64,000 nt of DNA from Nocardioides sp. B-3 (GCF_024703895.1 NZ_CP087968.1:3658001-3722000), one strand, 5' to 3'. Numbered from the stretch's first letter, positions 41,172 through 52,972 are shown. The notes: generated from the letters alone by a model not told the origin. Made by a program: numbers and translations.

Positions 41172-43078
41172 ATGGGTCATCTCGAGTCGATCACGTCGCC
41201 GCAGGACCTGCGCGCGCTCTCCGCCGGGCAGCTCGACGCGCTGGCGGCGGAGATCCACGATCTGATGATCGCGACCGTGGCGACCAACTCCGGCCACCTC
41301 GGTCCCAACCTCGGCGTCGTCGAGCTGACGCTGGCCATCCACCGGGTCTTCGACTCCCCGCGCGACCGCGTCGTCTTCGACACCGGCCACCGGGCCTACG
41401 TCCACAAGCTCGTCACCGGCCGCCACGACATCTTCGGCACGCTCCGCAAGGAGGGCGGCCTCAGCGGCTACCCCAGCCAGGGCCGAGTCCGACCACGACA
41501 TCGTGGAGAACTCGCACGCCTCGACCTCGTTGTCGTACGCCGACGGGCTGGCCAAGGCCTACCGCGTCAAGGGTGAGAACAGGCACGTCGTGGCCGTGAT
41601 CGGCGACGGCGCGCTCACCGGCGGCATGGCACGGGAGGCGCTGAACAACATCGCGATCGCCCGCGACTCCGGGCTCGTGATCGTCGTCAACGACAACGAG
41701 CGTTCCTACACCCCGACCATCGGCGGACTGGCCACCGCGCTGACCACCTTGCGGACCAACCCCCGCTACGAGCAGGTGCTCGACCGGGTCAAGAAGCGGC
41801 TCAACGCGGTTCCGGGCGTCGGCCACGCGGCGTACGAGGCCTTGCATGCCGTGAAGAAGGGCATGAAGGACGCACTCGCCCCGCAGGGGGCTCTTCGAGG
41901 ACCTCGGCCTGAAGTACGTCGGTCCCGTCGATGGCCACGACCGCGAGGCGATGGAGTCCGCGCTCACGCACGCCAAGAAGTTCGGCGGGCCGGTCATCGT
42001 GCACGCGATCACCCGCAAGGGCTACGGCTATGACCCGGCCGAGCGGCACGAGGCCGACCAGTTCCACGCGCCCGGTCCGTTCGACGTCCAGACCGGTGCC
42101 GAGAAGCCGAAGGGGCGCATCTGGACCGACCACTTCTCCGACAAGATCGTCGAGATCGGCGAGCGACGCGAGGACGTCGTCGCGATCACCGCGGCGATGA
42201 TGCACCCGGTCGGGCTCGACACCTTCGCCACCCGCTTCCCCGAGCGTACCTTCGACGTCGGGATCGCCGAGCAGCACGCCACCACGTCCGCGGCCGGTCT
42301 GGCGATGGGCGGCCTGCACCCGGTCTTCGCGGTCTATGCGACCTTCCTCAACCGTGCCTTCGACCGTGTGCTGATGGACGTCGCGCTGCACAAGTGCGGC
42401 GTCACCTTCGTCCTCGACCGCTCCGGTGTGACCGGTGACGACGGCGCCAGCCACAACGGCATGTGGGACATGTCGATCCTGCAGGTCGTGCCGGGCCTGC
42501 GGCTGGCCGCGCCGCGTGACGTGACCCGTCTGGGCGAGCTCCTCGACGAGGCCGTCGAGGTCGACGACGCGCCCACGGTGGTGCGCTTCCCGAAGGGTCC
42601 GCCGCCCGCCGACATCGACACCATCGACAAGGCCGGCGACGCCGACGTCCTCGTCCGCGAGGGCGAGCAGGACGTGCTGATCGTCGCGGTCGGCTCGATG
42701 TGCACCACCGCGGTCGACGTCGCCGAACGCCTCACCGCGCAGGGCATCGGCGTGACGGTCGTCGACCCACGCTGGGTCAAGCCGGTCGACCCCGCGATCG
42801 TCCAGCTCGCCCGTGAGCACGGGCTCGTCGTCAGCATCGAGGACAACGGCCGGATCGGCGGCTGCGGCGCGGTGCTGCTGCAGACCCTCAACGACGCACG
42901 CGTCACCACGCCCTTCCGACTCCACGGCATCCCGCAGGAGTTCCTCGACCACGCCAAGCGCGATGTCATCCTGAGCCGCGTCGGCCTCGACGCGCAGACC
43001 ATTGCGCGCGGGATCGTGGAGGACGTCACCGCCGTCGCCGACGGTCGGGCCCTCCACGATGTCGATCACCGGGCCTGA
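41172..43078 (+). CDS. dxs: 1-deoxy-D-xylulose-5-phosphate synthase
   Basis: About 635 residues. It joins pyruvate and glyceraldehyde-3-phosphate, first step of the MEP isoprenoid route. Motifs: NSGHLGPNLGVVELTLAIH, SQAESDHDIVENSHASTSLS, the thiamine diphosphate site GDGALTGGMAREALNN through VVNDN, and DVGIAEQHATTSAAGLA. Breaks near 41483 (CCAGG gained a G) and 41892. DTGHRAYVHK near 41390 has Arg where relatives have Gln; CACCGGGCC for CACCAGGCC is a CCWGG substitution. Confidence 0.93.
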
Positions 43079-44329
43079 GGCGCGCGTCCGGCCGTACGCC
43101 GCACGGCTGGCCACCCTCGCGCTGCTGCTCGCCCCCGCGCTCACCGGCTGCACCGCGGACCCGGCCCGGGAGGCGCCGCCGGGCGAGACACCGACGGTCG
43201 AGGTCATCCCACTCATGGAGCAGGTGCTGCGTCAGCGGGCGCGCGCCCTCCGGAAGCAGGACCAGCGGGCGTTCCCGGCCACGGTCGACCCGGCCGAACA
43301 GGATTTCTGGACCGCGAACGTCTACTACGCCAACCTCAGCCAGCTCCCGATCGGCAAGCTGGCCTACCGAGTCGATGAGAGCACTCTGGTGCGCACAGCC
43401 GGAGGCTACGACGCCGTGGTCCGGGTGCACCTCCAGCTCGACGGCTACGACGCCCTGCCCGTCGTCCGGCCGGCGCGCTTCCACTTCACTCGACGGGCCG
43501 GTGGGGCCGGCCTGCTCATCGCGAGCGACCGGGACCGGTCGTGGGAGCAGCGCAACGAGGTGGACGTCCAGCCCCGGGACAGCCGGGCGATCTCGGTCGT
43601 CGACAGTGGTGGTGTCCCGGGCATCTTTGACCGCAGGAGCATCAACAAGGCAGGCGCCGTCATCCGGACCGTCCAGGAAGGCATCGGTCAGGTCGGCCGG
43701 GTCGTGCCCTACGAGTGGGACCGGCACGTCGTTGTCTACGCACTGTCCGACACCGACCTGCTCGAGGGCCTCGACGACCTGCCGACCCCGGAGCCGGACG
43801 CGCTCGACGCGGTGTCCTTCCCGGTCCCGGCCGAGCTCGACGGCGAGGAGGACGCCCCGCTCGCGAGCACCCGCTTCCTGCTGCACCCGCGGATGCTCGA
43901 CAGCGACCCGCAACAGCTCGCCCGGCTGGTCCGCCACGAGCTCACCCACGTCGCCCTCGGGAGCCTCGACGACGACGTACCCACTGGCTGGGCGAAGGCA
44001 TCGCCGAGTGGGTCTCGGTCCAGCCGCTGCCGGAGGAGCTGCGGCTGATCAGCCAGGCCGCCATCGACGCGGCGAAGGTCGGCATCGACGAGCTGCCTGC
44101 CGACCTCGACTACAACGACGAGGACCGGGCCGCCCACTACGGCATCTCGTGGTGGGCTTGCGAGGCGATCGTCGACATGTACGGCGAACCGATGCTGTGG
44201 CGCCTGCTCGACGCGCTCGCCGTTGTCGACCCGGACGACCGGGACGACGAGCTGCAGCAGACGCTGCAGATGGGTTCAGCGCAGCTGGCCCGCGAGGCGG
44301 CGAAGCGGATCGTGGCGACGTACGGATGA
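43059..44329 (+). CDS. Secreted lipoprotein with peptidase-MA-like zinc site
   Basis: About 423 residues. A signal peptide with lipobox (LLLAPALTGCTADP) is followed by an NTF2-like region (LRKQDQRAFPATVDP) and a metalloprotease-type end: VRHELTHVALGSLDD (HExxH near residue 295), HWLGEGIAEWVSVQPLPEE and YGISWWACEAIVDMYGE. The layout HExxH then GEGIAEW is that of peptidase_MA_2 gluzincins. The ATG lies inside the end of dxs (20-base overlap). One break near 43982 (C-run). Probably acts at the envelope; the substrate is unknown. Confidence 0.75.
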
Positions 44330-44366
44330 CTCGCGAGTAGCCCCGGCTCGGGTCTACGTTGCTCGG

Positions 44367-45856
44367 ATGAACCTGATGCGCACCAAGTCCATCGAGCACT
44401 CGATGGCCGACACCGAGGACCCTGACTACAAGCTCAAGAAGAGCCTGACGGCCCTCGACCTCACGGTCTTCGGGATCGGGGTCATCATCGGGGCAGGCAT
44501 CTTCACCCTCACGGGCCGTGTCGCTCAGGCCTACGCCGGGCCCGCCGTGATCTTCTCGTTCGCGATCGCGGCGCTCTGCTGCGGTCTGGCCGCCCTCTGC
44601 TATGCCGAGTTCGCCTCGACCGTCCCCGTCTCCGGGTCGGCCTACACGTTCTCCTACGCCACGATGGGCGAGCTGGTCGCGTGGATCATCGGCTGGGACC
44701 TGATCCTCGAGCTGATGCTCGGCGCTTCGGTCGTCGCGCAGGGCTGGGCGTCCTACTTCGAGACGTTCCCCGGGCCAGATCGGCGTCGGCTGGCCCGAGG
44801 GTCTCGGGTACGGCGACACGTTCAACCTCGCCGCCTTCCTGCTCGTCCTCGTGCTGACCGCGCTGGTGGCGTTCGGAATCAAGGAGTCCCTGCGGATCAA
44901 CCTCGCCCCGGTCGCGCTGAAGCTCTTCGTGGTGCTGTTCGTGATCTTCGCCGGCATCCAGTTCATCGACATGGACAACTACAAGCCGTTCGTGCCCGAG
45001 AGCGCTCCGGGCGAGAACCCCGGCAACTGGCTGCACACGCCGGTGATCCAGTCGGTCTTCGGTGCGCCGGGGGTCTACGGCACGGCCGGCATCCTCTTCG
45101 CGGCGTCGCTGGTGTTCTTCGCCTACATCGGCTTCGACGTCGTGGCGACGACGGCCGAGGAAGCGCGCAACCCGCAGAAGGACCTGCCGCGCGGCATCAT
45201 CGGCTCGCTGCTGGTCTGCACGGTGCTCTACATGGCCGTGGCGCTGGTGATCACCGGCATGGTGAAGTACGACGAGATCAACCCCCGACGCGGCACTCGC
45301 CAACGCATTCGTCGCGCAAGGCAAGGACGGCTACGCCACCCTGATCTCCGCTGGTGCCGTGGCCGGTCTGACCACCGTGGTGATGACGCTGCTGATCGGT
45401 GCGGTCCGGGTGTTCTTCGCGATGAGCCGCGACGGCCTGATGCCGTTGGCCCTCGCCAAGGTCAACCCGACCACCGGCACGCCCGTGCGGATCACGGTCG
45501 CGATCGGCCTCGTCGTCGCCCCGGTTGCGTCGCTCACGCCGATCGGGAAGCTGGAGGAGATGGTCAACATCGGCACGCTCTCGGCCTTCGCGCTCGTGTC
45601 GATCGCCGTACCGATCCTGCGCAAGCGCCGCCCCGACCTCGAGCGGTCGTTCCGGGTGCCGTTCTCGCCGTGGCTGCCGTGGCTCTCCGCCGCCATCTGC
45701 GTCTTCCTGATGCTCAACCTCACGGCGGAGACGTGGCTGCGGTTCGCGGTCTGGATGGGGCTCGGTTTCCTCATCTACTTCACCTACGGCTACAAGAACA
45801 GCCGCGTCGGCCGGGGCCACGGCGTGCCCGCGCCGGACTACTCGGTGAAGGATTGA
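44367..45856 (+). CDS. APC-family amino-acid permease (CAT type)
   Basis: About 495 residues, 12 helices. KSLTALDLTVFGIGVIIGAG and IFTLTGRVAQAYAGPAVIFS are the substrate-binding first helix of cationic-amino-acid transporters; also SGSAYTFSYATMGELVAWII, FFAYIGFDVVATTAEEARNP and RVFFAMSRDGLMP. It probably imports an amino acid; basic residues are typical of the family. Breaks near 44775 and 45290 (C-run). Confidence 0.87.
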
Positions 45857-45868
45857 GAGCCCGGACAG

Positions 45869-46965
45869 TCAGCTGACCGTCCCCCGGGAGCCCACCGACC
45901 ACGAGACCGAGTTGGGCAGGTCGGTGCTGACGACGGTGCACGCACCGCCGACGTCGCAGGCCAGCACGTCGTACTGACGACTCTCGGTGTCCCGCTTCAG
46001 GGCGTAAGCGGCAAAGCTGTCCTCGTCCAGCCGGGCGTAGGGCATGAGCTGGCCGTAGCCGGGCGTCGACAGCGGCGTGATCGAGCCGTCACGCGTGTCC
46101 GCGACCACGGCACCGCCGTCGTCCACCTGTCCCAGCAGCAGCGTTCCCCGACGGGTTGAGCCCGCGGACCCCCATGACGTCGAGGCGGGGCGCCTGCGCC
46201 GAACTCCGTCGCGGCGAAGACCTCGTAGTCGGTGTTGTGCGGCAGCGAGTGGGCGATCACCCCGGACTTCACGTCGAAGATCTCGGCGCCCTCCGGACGT
46301 CCGAGCCCGGTCAGGTCACCCGACTCGACGTTCCAGCGGATCACCCCGCGGGCGTCGCGGAAGTAGACGTCGTCGCCGTCGATCGCGAACAGGGTCGGGT
46401 GGTATTCCGTCGCGCCTTCTCCGGCCGTGTCGTAGTCCGCCTCCATCGTCTCGCCGGTCGCCCGGTCGAAGACCGTGAACACCGGCGCGCCACCGGGCTG
46501 CGGATCGATCCATACGGCGCGTGAGCCGTTGCCGATCAACGATCCGCGGCCGAGATCGGCGGTGCCGATCTCCTCCGGCTGCCCGGTCCCGTCGGTGGCG
46601 AAGACGGTGCCGTCGTCGATGGCGAAGACGATGCCCTCGGTGGTGACGAAGAGCGACTGCACCGGCTGCCCGACGTCGAACTGCTCGGTGCCCACGTGCA
46701 CGATGCTGCCGGTCGCGAAGGCCGGCTGCGGGGTGGCGAAGGCGGACGCCGGGGCGACGTCACGCGCCGTGTCGCGGCCGTTCACCAGCATGGTGGGTAC
46801 GGCGAACGCCGCGACGACGACTGCCGCGACCGTGGCACCGATGACCGCGTTGCGGCGGCGCCCCACGCGGCGGTTGCCCTCGCGCACCATCTCGAGCACG
46901 TCGAGGTCGGGGGGACCGAGAGAGTCGGCCTTGTCGTGCATGAGCTCGGTCAGGAGGTCGGTCAT
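45869..46965 (-). CDS. Membrane protein with propeller-like sensor domain (candidate anti-sigma partner)
   Basis: About 365 residues. A short cytosolic part (MTDLLTELMHDKADSLGPPD, VLEMVREGNRR), one helix (NAVIGATVAAVVVAAFAVPT), then an outside region of beta repeats such as VQSLFVTTEGIVFAIDDGTV, LFAIDGDDVYFRDARGVI and SITPLSTPGYGQLMPYA. Its ATG overlaps the sigma-factor stop (ATGA), the usual arrangement for a sigma factor and its regulator. It lacks a recognisable zinc anti-sigma motif. Breaks lie near 46130-46200. Confidence 0.62.
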
Positions 46966-47506
46966 GGGATCACCGTCATCAGGGTTGCGGGGAGGAGGTC
47001 CCGGGCCCGGTCGCCGAACCGGTCGCCGAGCTGGGCACGCAGCTTGGCCAGTCCGACCGAGACCCGGCTCTTCACGGTGCCGACGGCGCAGCCCATCGCG
47101 GCGGCGGTCTGGGCCTCGGTCAGGTCTTCGTAGAAGCGCAGCACGATGGCCGCGCGCTGGCGTGGCGGCAGCTCCCGGAGTGCGTTCCACAGCCATTCGC
47201 GCTGGGTCACCGCCTCGTCGTGCCCGGCTCGCGCGCCCTCGGGCAGGGTCTCGGTCGGGGGCTCGCCCTGCCGGGACTTGCGCCTGTACCACGAGATCGC
47301 CGTGGTGGTGATGGCCTTGCGCGTGTAGGCCTCGGCGTTCGCTGGATCGCGCAATCGCGGCCACGCGACGTACGTCTTGGTCAGGGCCTCCGGACGAGGT
47401 CCCGGGCGAGGCCTCGCTCGCCGACCATGAGGTAGGCCGCGCGGTGCAGGGCAGGCGATCGCGCAGCGACGAACTCGGCGAAGTCCGCCGGATCGCGTCG
47501 TGCCAT
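46962..47506 (-). CDS. SigE-family ECF sigma factor
   Basis: About 181 residues. Region 2: FAEFVAARSPALHRAAYLMV, GERGLA, then (corrected) DLVQEALTKTYVAWPRL. Region 4: LRELPPRQRAAIVLRFYEDL, TEAQTAAAMGCAVGTVKSRV. This is the SigE (SACP) group of actinobacterial ECF factors. The break near 47392 reads GTCCGGAGG where GTCCAGGAGG restores VQEA, a CCAGG site that lost A. The ATG is at 47506. Confidence 0.88.
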
Positions 47507-47590
47507 GTGGTGCTCCTGTGGTGCTCGTGGTGTCAGTTCACCCGACATGACGATCTCACCCACACGAAAGGTTCGCTGGGAGACGCGACA

Positions 47591-47620
47591 AGGGCGTCCG
47601 GCCAGTTGGCCGGACGCCCT
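47591..47620. terminator. Hairpin, 14-base stem
   Basis: AGGGCGTCCGGCCA pairs perfectly with TGGCCGGACGCCCT across a 2-base step. It lies 85 bases upstream of the sigma-factor start and beyond the end of fadB, in a 245-base gap with no gene. Its position fits a terminator or boundary for read-through from the fadB side. Confidence 0.6.
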
Positions 47621-47699
47621 CCGCCCCCGCTCCTGTCGAGCTACTTGAGCTGGAACAGGGTGCCCCGAGCGGTCAGACCTGCATGGTCGGAAATGACCA

Positions 47700-47736
47700 G
47701 TCCCCGGCCATCCCTCGAGGGGAGGGGGCCGGGGAC
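47700..47736 (-). terminator. Hairpin after fadB
   Basis: GTCCCCGGCC (47700-47709) pairs with GGCCGGGGAC (47727-47736), and the CCCTCGAGGGG loop can pair further. It begins 16 bases after the fadB stop on the minus strand. Confidence 0.65.
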
Positions 47737-47751
47737 CGGTGATTCACGTGC

Positions 47752-49843
47752 TCAGTGGAAGCGCTTGCCGTTGACCTTCTCGGAGACGCCCTCGCGGTCG
47801 AGGAGCTTGGTGATGCCACCGTTCCAGAACTGGAAGCCGGCACCCATGATCATCGCGAGGTCGATGTCCTCGGGCGCCAGCGCGACGCCCTCGTCGAGCA
47901 TCCGGCGGATCTCGTCGGCCAGTGCCTCGAGGACCGCGGTGCGGATCTCTTCGACAGACCGGACGACCGGGTCGGCGGCCGGGACGACGAGCGCCTCGAC
48001 CTCGGGGGCCACGGTGCCGTCGGCGGCGTACCACGAACCGATCTTGGCCTCGACGACCTTCTGCAGGTTCGGCGAGACGTACATGCGATCGGGGAACGCC
48101 CGGTTGAGCGTCTCGTTGTTGTGCAGCGCGATGGCCGGACCGACCGGGCCGAGCAGCACGAACGGCGGCATCGGCGACAGGCCGGCGAAGGCCTTGTCGA
48201 CCTCGGGCACCGGGGTGCCCTCGTCGGCGATCCCGGCGACCTCGCCCATGAACCGGCCCAGCAGGCGGTTCACGATGAAGGACGGCGAGTCCTTGACCGG
48301 GATCGAGGTCTTGCCCGGGCCCCCGGACGTGGCGAACGCCGTCGCCAGCGCCTCGTCGGACGTGGTCTCGCCCTTGACGATCTCGACCGGGGGCATGATC
48401 GCGACCGGATTGAAGAAGTGGAAGCCCACCACTCGCTCCGGGTGCGCCAGGTCCGCTGCCATCTCGGTGATGGAGAGCGAGGAGGTGTTGGTCGCGAAGA
48501 CGGCGTGCTCGGGAGCGACCTTCTCCGCGTTGGCGAAGACGGTCTTCTTGACGCCCATCTCCTCGAAGACGGCCTCGATGATGAAGTCGGCGTCGGAGAA
48601 GGCCTTCGCGTAGTCGACCTCGGCGGTCACCAGCGCCTTGAGGCGGTTGGCGCCGTCGGTGGTCAGGCGGCCCTTGGCGACCAGCTTGTCGATCTCGGCG
48701 TGGACGTAGGACACACCCTTGTCCGCGCGCTCCCCGGTCGAGGTCGGTGAGGACCACTGGCACCTTGAGGCGACGGACGAAGAGCAGGGCGAACTGCGAG
48801 GCCATCAGGCCGGCGCCGATGACGCCGACCTTGGTGACCTTGCGCGCCGGGGCCTTGTCGGGGGCACCTGCCGGACGCTTGGCACGCTTCTGCGTGAGGT
48901 CGAACGAGTAGAGCGAGGCGTCGAGCTCCGGGGTCATCGCCGGGTCGACCAGCGCTCGGTCCTCGAGCGCGAAGCCCTCGGCCCCGGTGTTGGTCTTCGC
49001 GGCCTCGATCAGGTCGAGCAGGCGGGTCGCAGCGACGGACTTGCCACCGGTCTTGCCCTCGGCGACCGCACGACCCCGGGCGACGGCGTCGTCCCATGCC
49101 CGGCCGCGGTCCACCTCGGGACGCTCGACGGTGACGTCACCGGTGAGCACCCAGGGACGCCCAGAGCAGCGACTGCTCGAGGTAGTCGGCGCCGCCGAAG
49201 ATGGCGTCGGCGAGGCCGAGGTCGAAGACCTCCCCGGCCCTTGAGCACCTTGCCCCGGTTGAGCGGGTTCTCCAGCGCGACCTTCACCGCGGTGCCGGCG
49301 CCGACCGGGTTGGGCACCAGCCGGGCGCCGCCCCAGCCGGGGACCGGGCCGAGCATGACCTCGGGGAGCCCAGCGGCGGGGATGGACTCGAGCACGGTGC
49401 GGTAGTCGCAGTTGAGCGCGACCTCGAAGCCACCGCCGAGGGCGAGGCCGTTGATGAAGCCGAACGACTTCTTGCCACCGACCGTGGAGTCGAGCTTGCC
49501 GAAGACGAAGTGGCCGAGCTCGGCGATCGTGCGGATCGCGTCGGCCGACCCGGCCGAGCGGAGCGCCGTCAGGTCGGCGCCGGCGGCCGGGATGAACGGC
49601 TTGCCGGTGACACCGATCGCGTTGATCTCGTCGTCGGCCGGGGGCCGCGTCGATCGCCTTGTCGAGCTCGACCAGCGATCCCGGGCCGAACGTGTTCGGC
49701 TTGGTGTGGTCGAAGCCGTTGTCGAGCGTGATCAGGCCCATGACCCCCGCAGCACCCGGGAGGGTGACCTTGCGGAGCTTGGCCTGCGTGATGACCTCGG
49801 CCTCGGTGACGAGCGCCTCGGCCCGCGTGATGACGTCGCTCAC
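47752..49843 (-). CDS. fadB: Fatty-acid oxidation protein: enoyl-CoA hydratase / 3-hydroxyacyl-CoA dehydrogenase
   Basis: About 697 residues. N-terminal crotonase domain (ITLDNGFDHTKPNTFGPGSL, PAAGADLTAL, INGLALGGGFEVALNCDYRT) and C-terminal NAD-binding dehydrogenase (VGVIGAGLMASQFALLFVRR, FATNTSSLSITEMA, ERVVGFHFFNPVAIMPPVEI, SPSFIVNRLLGRFMGEVAGI). It performs two beta-oxidation steps; the thiolase is coded upstream with GTGA overlap. Breaks at 48740 and 49238 (CCAGG read as CCGGGG), 49152 (CCTGG gained a C) and 49642 (CCTGG read as CCCCGG). Confidence 0.9.
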
Positions 49844-51051
49844 TTGGACTCCCCTTCGGTGTTGCCGTTCCAGTTCGGGTTCTCCCAGACGATCGTGCCG
49901 CCCATGCCGAGCCCCACACACATGGTCGTGATGCCGTAGCGCTTGGACGGGTCCTGCTCGAACTGACGCGACAGCTGCAGCATCAGTCGCACGCCCGACG
50001 AGGCCAGTGGGTGACCGAAGGCGATGGCGCCGCCGAACGGGTTGACGCGAGCGTCGTCGTCGGCGATGCCGTAGTGGTCGAGGAGGGAGAGCACTGGACC
50101 GCGAAGGCCTCGTTGATCTCAGAAGCCGTCGATGTCGTCGATGGTCAGACCGGCCGGGCGCAGCGCCTTCTCGGTCGCCGGGATCGGGCCGGCACCCATG
50201 AACTCGGCCTCGACCCCGACGAAGGAGTAGGAGACCGGGCGCATCCCGGGCTCGAGACCGAGCTCGGCGGCGACGTCCTCGGCGGCCGGGATGCAGGCGG
50301 TGGCGCCGTCGTTGATGCCCGCCGCGTTGCCCGCGGTCACGCGACCGTGCGAGCGGAACGGGGTCTTCAGGCCGGCCAGCGACTCCATGGTCGTCTGCGG
50401 GCGCATCGGCTCGTCGGTCGTGGCCGGGCCCCAGCCCTCCTCGGCCGAGCGGGTGGCGACGGGGACGAGGTCCGGCTGGATCAGCCCGGCGGCGTACGCC
50501 GCGGCGGCCTTGGTCTGCGACGCCACGGCATAGGCGTCTGCGCGCTCCTTGGTGATCGCCGGGTAGCGGTCGTGGAGGTTCTCCGCCGTGTTGCCCATGG
50601 CGAGCGCCTCGGGGTCCACGATCTTCTCCGAGATGATGCGCGGGTTGGGGTCGACGCCCTCGCCCATCGGGTGGCGGCCCATGTGCTCGACACCGCCCGC
50701 GATGACGACGTCGTAGGAACCGAAGGCGATGCCACCGGCGGTGGTCGTCACGGCCGTGAGGGCGCCGGCGCACATGCGGTCGATCGCGAAGCCGGGGACG
50801 CTGATCGGCAGGCCGGCGAGCATGCCCGCGGTCCGGCCGATGGTGAGGCCCCGGTCGCCGATCTGGGTGGTCGCCGCGATCGCGACCTCGTCGATCCGCT
50901 CGGGCGGGAGGGACGGGTTGCGACGCATGAGCTCGCTGATGCACTTGATGACGAGGTCGTCGGCGCGCGTTTCGGCGTACTGGCCCTTGGCCTTGCCGAA
51001 CGGGGTGCGCACGCCGTCTACGAAGACGACCTCTCGCAACTGACGGGACAC
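49840..51051 (-). CDS. fadA: Acetyl-CoA C-acyltransferase (thiolase)
   Basis: About 403 residues, last step of beta-oxidation. The nucleophilic cysteine is in DRMCAGALTAV (near 94); the histidine and second cysteine in GGAIAFGHPLASSG and TMCVGLGMGG. EINEAFAVQVLSLLDHYGI is restored by two corrections near 50095 (CCAGG lost a G) and 50130 (TTCGAG read as TTCTGAG). The GTG at 51051 starts VSRQLREVVFVDGVRTPFG. Co-translated with fadB. Confidence 0.92.
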
Positions 51052-51175
51052 ATGATCTCCCGGTGGGGCAGGGGGAGTTCGAGCGGGACGCACAGAGGTT
51101 ACCAGCGGGTAACAATGGGGGACAGTGGCCCGCCTGTGTGTCCGGTCACGCGGCGCCGATCACTAGGCTGGGGGC

Positions 51176-52116
51176 ATGTCCGAACCAACGCGCCTGGTGC
51201 ACATCGTCGATGACTCCGGCGACGTCCTCGATGACGCCTCCGAGCTGACGCTCGTCGTCGTGCTCTCGGGCTTCCTCGACGCCGGCAAGTCCGCAGAGCT
51301 CGCCGCCCAGCACCTCGAGAGCCCGGGGGAGGGGCGGGTCGTGGCGACCTTCGACGTGGACTCCCTGCACGACTACCGCGCCCGCCGACCACCCGTGTCG
51401 TTCGTGCGTGACCACTACGCCGACTACGAGCCGCCCCGGCTCGTCGTGCAGGCGCTGCGCGACACCGGCGGCACCCCCTTCCTGCTGCTGCGCGGGGCCG
51501 GAGCCCGACATCCGCTGGGAGGGATTTGCCCGGGCCGTGCGCGAGGTGGTCGAGCGCTTCGACGTACGCCGAGTGGTGAGCCCGGGCTCCGTCCCGATGG
51601 CCGTGCCGCACACCCGCCCGATCGCGATCACCCCACACGCCAACCAGCCCGAGCTGGTGACCGGGCCCAGTCCGTGGAGCGGTGAGCTGCGGGTCCCGGC
51701 CAGCGCCCGGGCGCTGCTCGAGATCCGCCTCGGGGAGTGGGGCCACCCCGCCATGGGGTTCGTCGCGCACATCCCGCACTACCTCGCTCAGATGGCCTAC
51801 CCCCGGGCCGCGGTCGTGCTGCTGGAGCAGCTGGAGATCGGTGGCCGGCTCACGATCGACCTCAGCGAGGTGCGCGCCGCCGGCGAGATCACCGAGGCGG
51901 AGATCGCCACCTACCTCGAGTCCCACGACGACGTGGGCGCCGTCGTGCAGGGCCTCGAGCAGCAGTACGACGCCTTCCGCGAGGCCGAGTCCAACGGTTC
52001 GTCCCTGCTGGCCGACGACGAGCCGATGCCGACTGGTGACGAGATCGGGCGCCAGTTCGAGCAGTTCCCGGCCGGCCTCGACCGCCGCGACGACGACACC
52101 CCCGGAGGGCTGATGC
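51176..52116 (+). CDS. PAC2-family protein
   Basis: About 310 residues of the PAC2 (proteasome assembly chaperone 2-like) family: ELTLVVVLSGFLDAGKSAEL, VVATFDVDSLHDYRARRPPV, VSPGSVPMAVPHTRPIAITP, WGHPAMGFVAHIPHYLAQMA and a coiled end GAVVQGLEQQYDAFREAES. Actinobacteria have proteasomes, but a chaperone role here is not shown. One break near 51500. The raw frame runs straight into the thioesterase gene; a TGATG at 52111-52115 in another frame is probably the true stop/start. Confidence 0.78.
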
Positions 52117-52972
52117 CGTCCTCTGCCACCGAGCTGCTCGAGCTGTTGCAGCTCGAGGACCTCGACGTCGACCTCTTCCGCGGGCAGCAGGCCCGCACGT
52201 CTCGCCAGCGCGTCTTCGGGGGCCGGGTCGCTGCCCGGGCCGTCGCCGCCGCGACCCGGTCCGTCGAGGACGGCATGGTGATGCACTCGATGCACTCCTA
52301 CTTCCTGCGACTCCGGTGACACGGCCGTGCCGATCATCTACGACGTCGAGCGGATCCGTGACGGGCGCTCCTTCGTCACCCGCCGGGTGATGGCCCGCCA
52401 GCACGGGCGCCCGATCTACTTCATGACCGCCAACTTCCAGGGTGCCCGAGGACGGTCTCGACCACCGGGACCGGATGCCCGACGTCCCGCCGCCCGAGAT
52501 GGGTGTCTCGATGATGGACATCGCGCGGTCGCACAGCCCCGAGTCCGTCGCGGAGTGGGAGCGCGAGTGGTCCGCCCTCGACGTCCGCTATGTCGGCACC
52601 AGTGCCATGGGTCTGCCCGCCGACCCCGACCACCCGGCCCGCGCCCAGCTCTGGCTGCAGGTGGCCGACCACCTCGGCGACGATCCGGTGGTGCACTCGG
52701 CGGCGTTCACCTACGCCACCGACCTGACGTTGCTGGGCGCGACCCTGACGCCCCACGGCATCCACATCAACTCCTCGCGCCTGATGCCCGCCTCGCTCGA
52801 CCACGCCATCTGGTTCCACCGGCCCTTCCGGGCGGACGAGTGGTGGCTCTACGACCAGGTCTCTCCGGTGGCGCACGGCGGTCGCGGGCTGGCGATGGGG
52901 CGGGTCTTCACCCGGGACGGGACGCTCGTGGCCAGCGTGGCCCGGGAGGGCCTGATCCGGGTCATCGCCTAG
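52112..52972 (+). CDS. tesB: Acyl-CoA thioesterase II
   Basis: About 285 residues, double hot-dog enzyme hydrolysing acyl-CoA. MPSSATELLELLQLEDLDVD, RQRVFGGRVAARAVAAATRS, HSMHSYFLRPGDTAVPIIYD, RSFVTRRVMARQHGRPIYFM, then HSAAFTYATDLTLLGATLTP and SLDHAIWFHRPFRADEWWLY. Breaks at 52313 (CCTGG expected in LRPGDTA) and 52442 (CCAGG gained a G; NFQVPEDG). The 146 bases after it hold no recognised element. Confidence 0.88.

Noticed and set aside
40240..45856. A biosynthetic gene cluster around dxs
   Set aside because: Neighbours are a Nudix hydrolase, an SMP-30 protein, a protease and a permease; no terpene synthase, prenyltransferase or other core enzyme is present.
47744..51115. A single open frame of more than 1100 codons on the minus strand across fadB and fadA
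   Set aside because: It is a shadow frame stitched by single-base breaks; most of its length has no family similarity, while the true proteins read in neighbouring frames.
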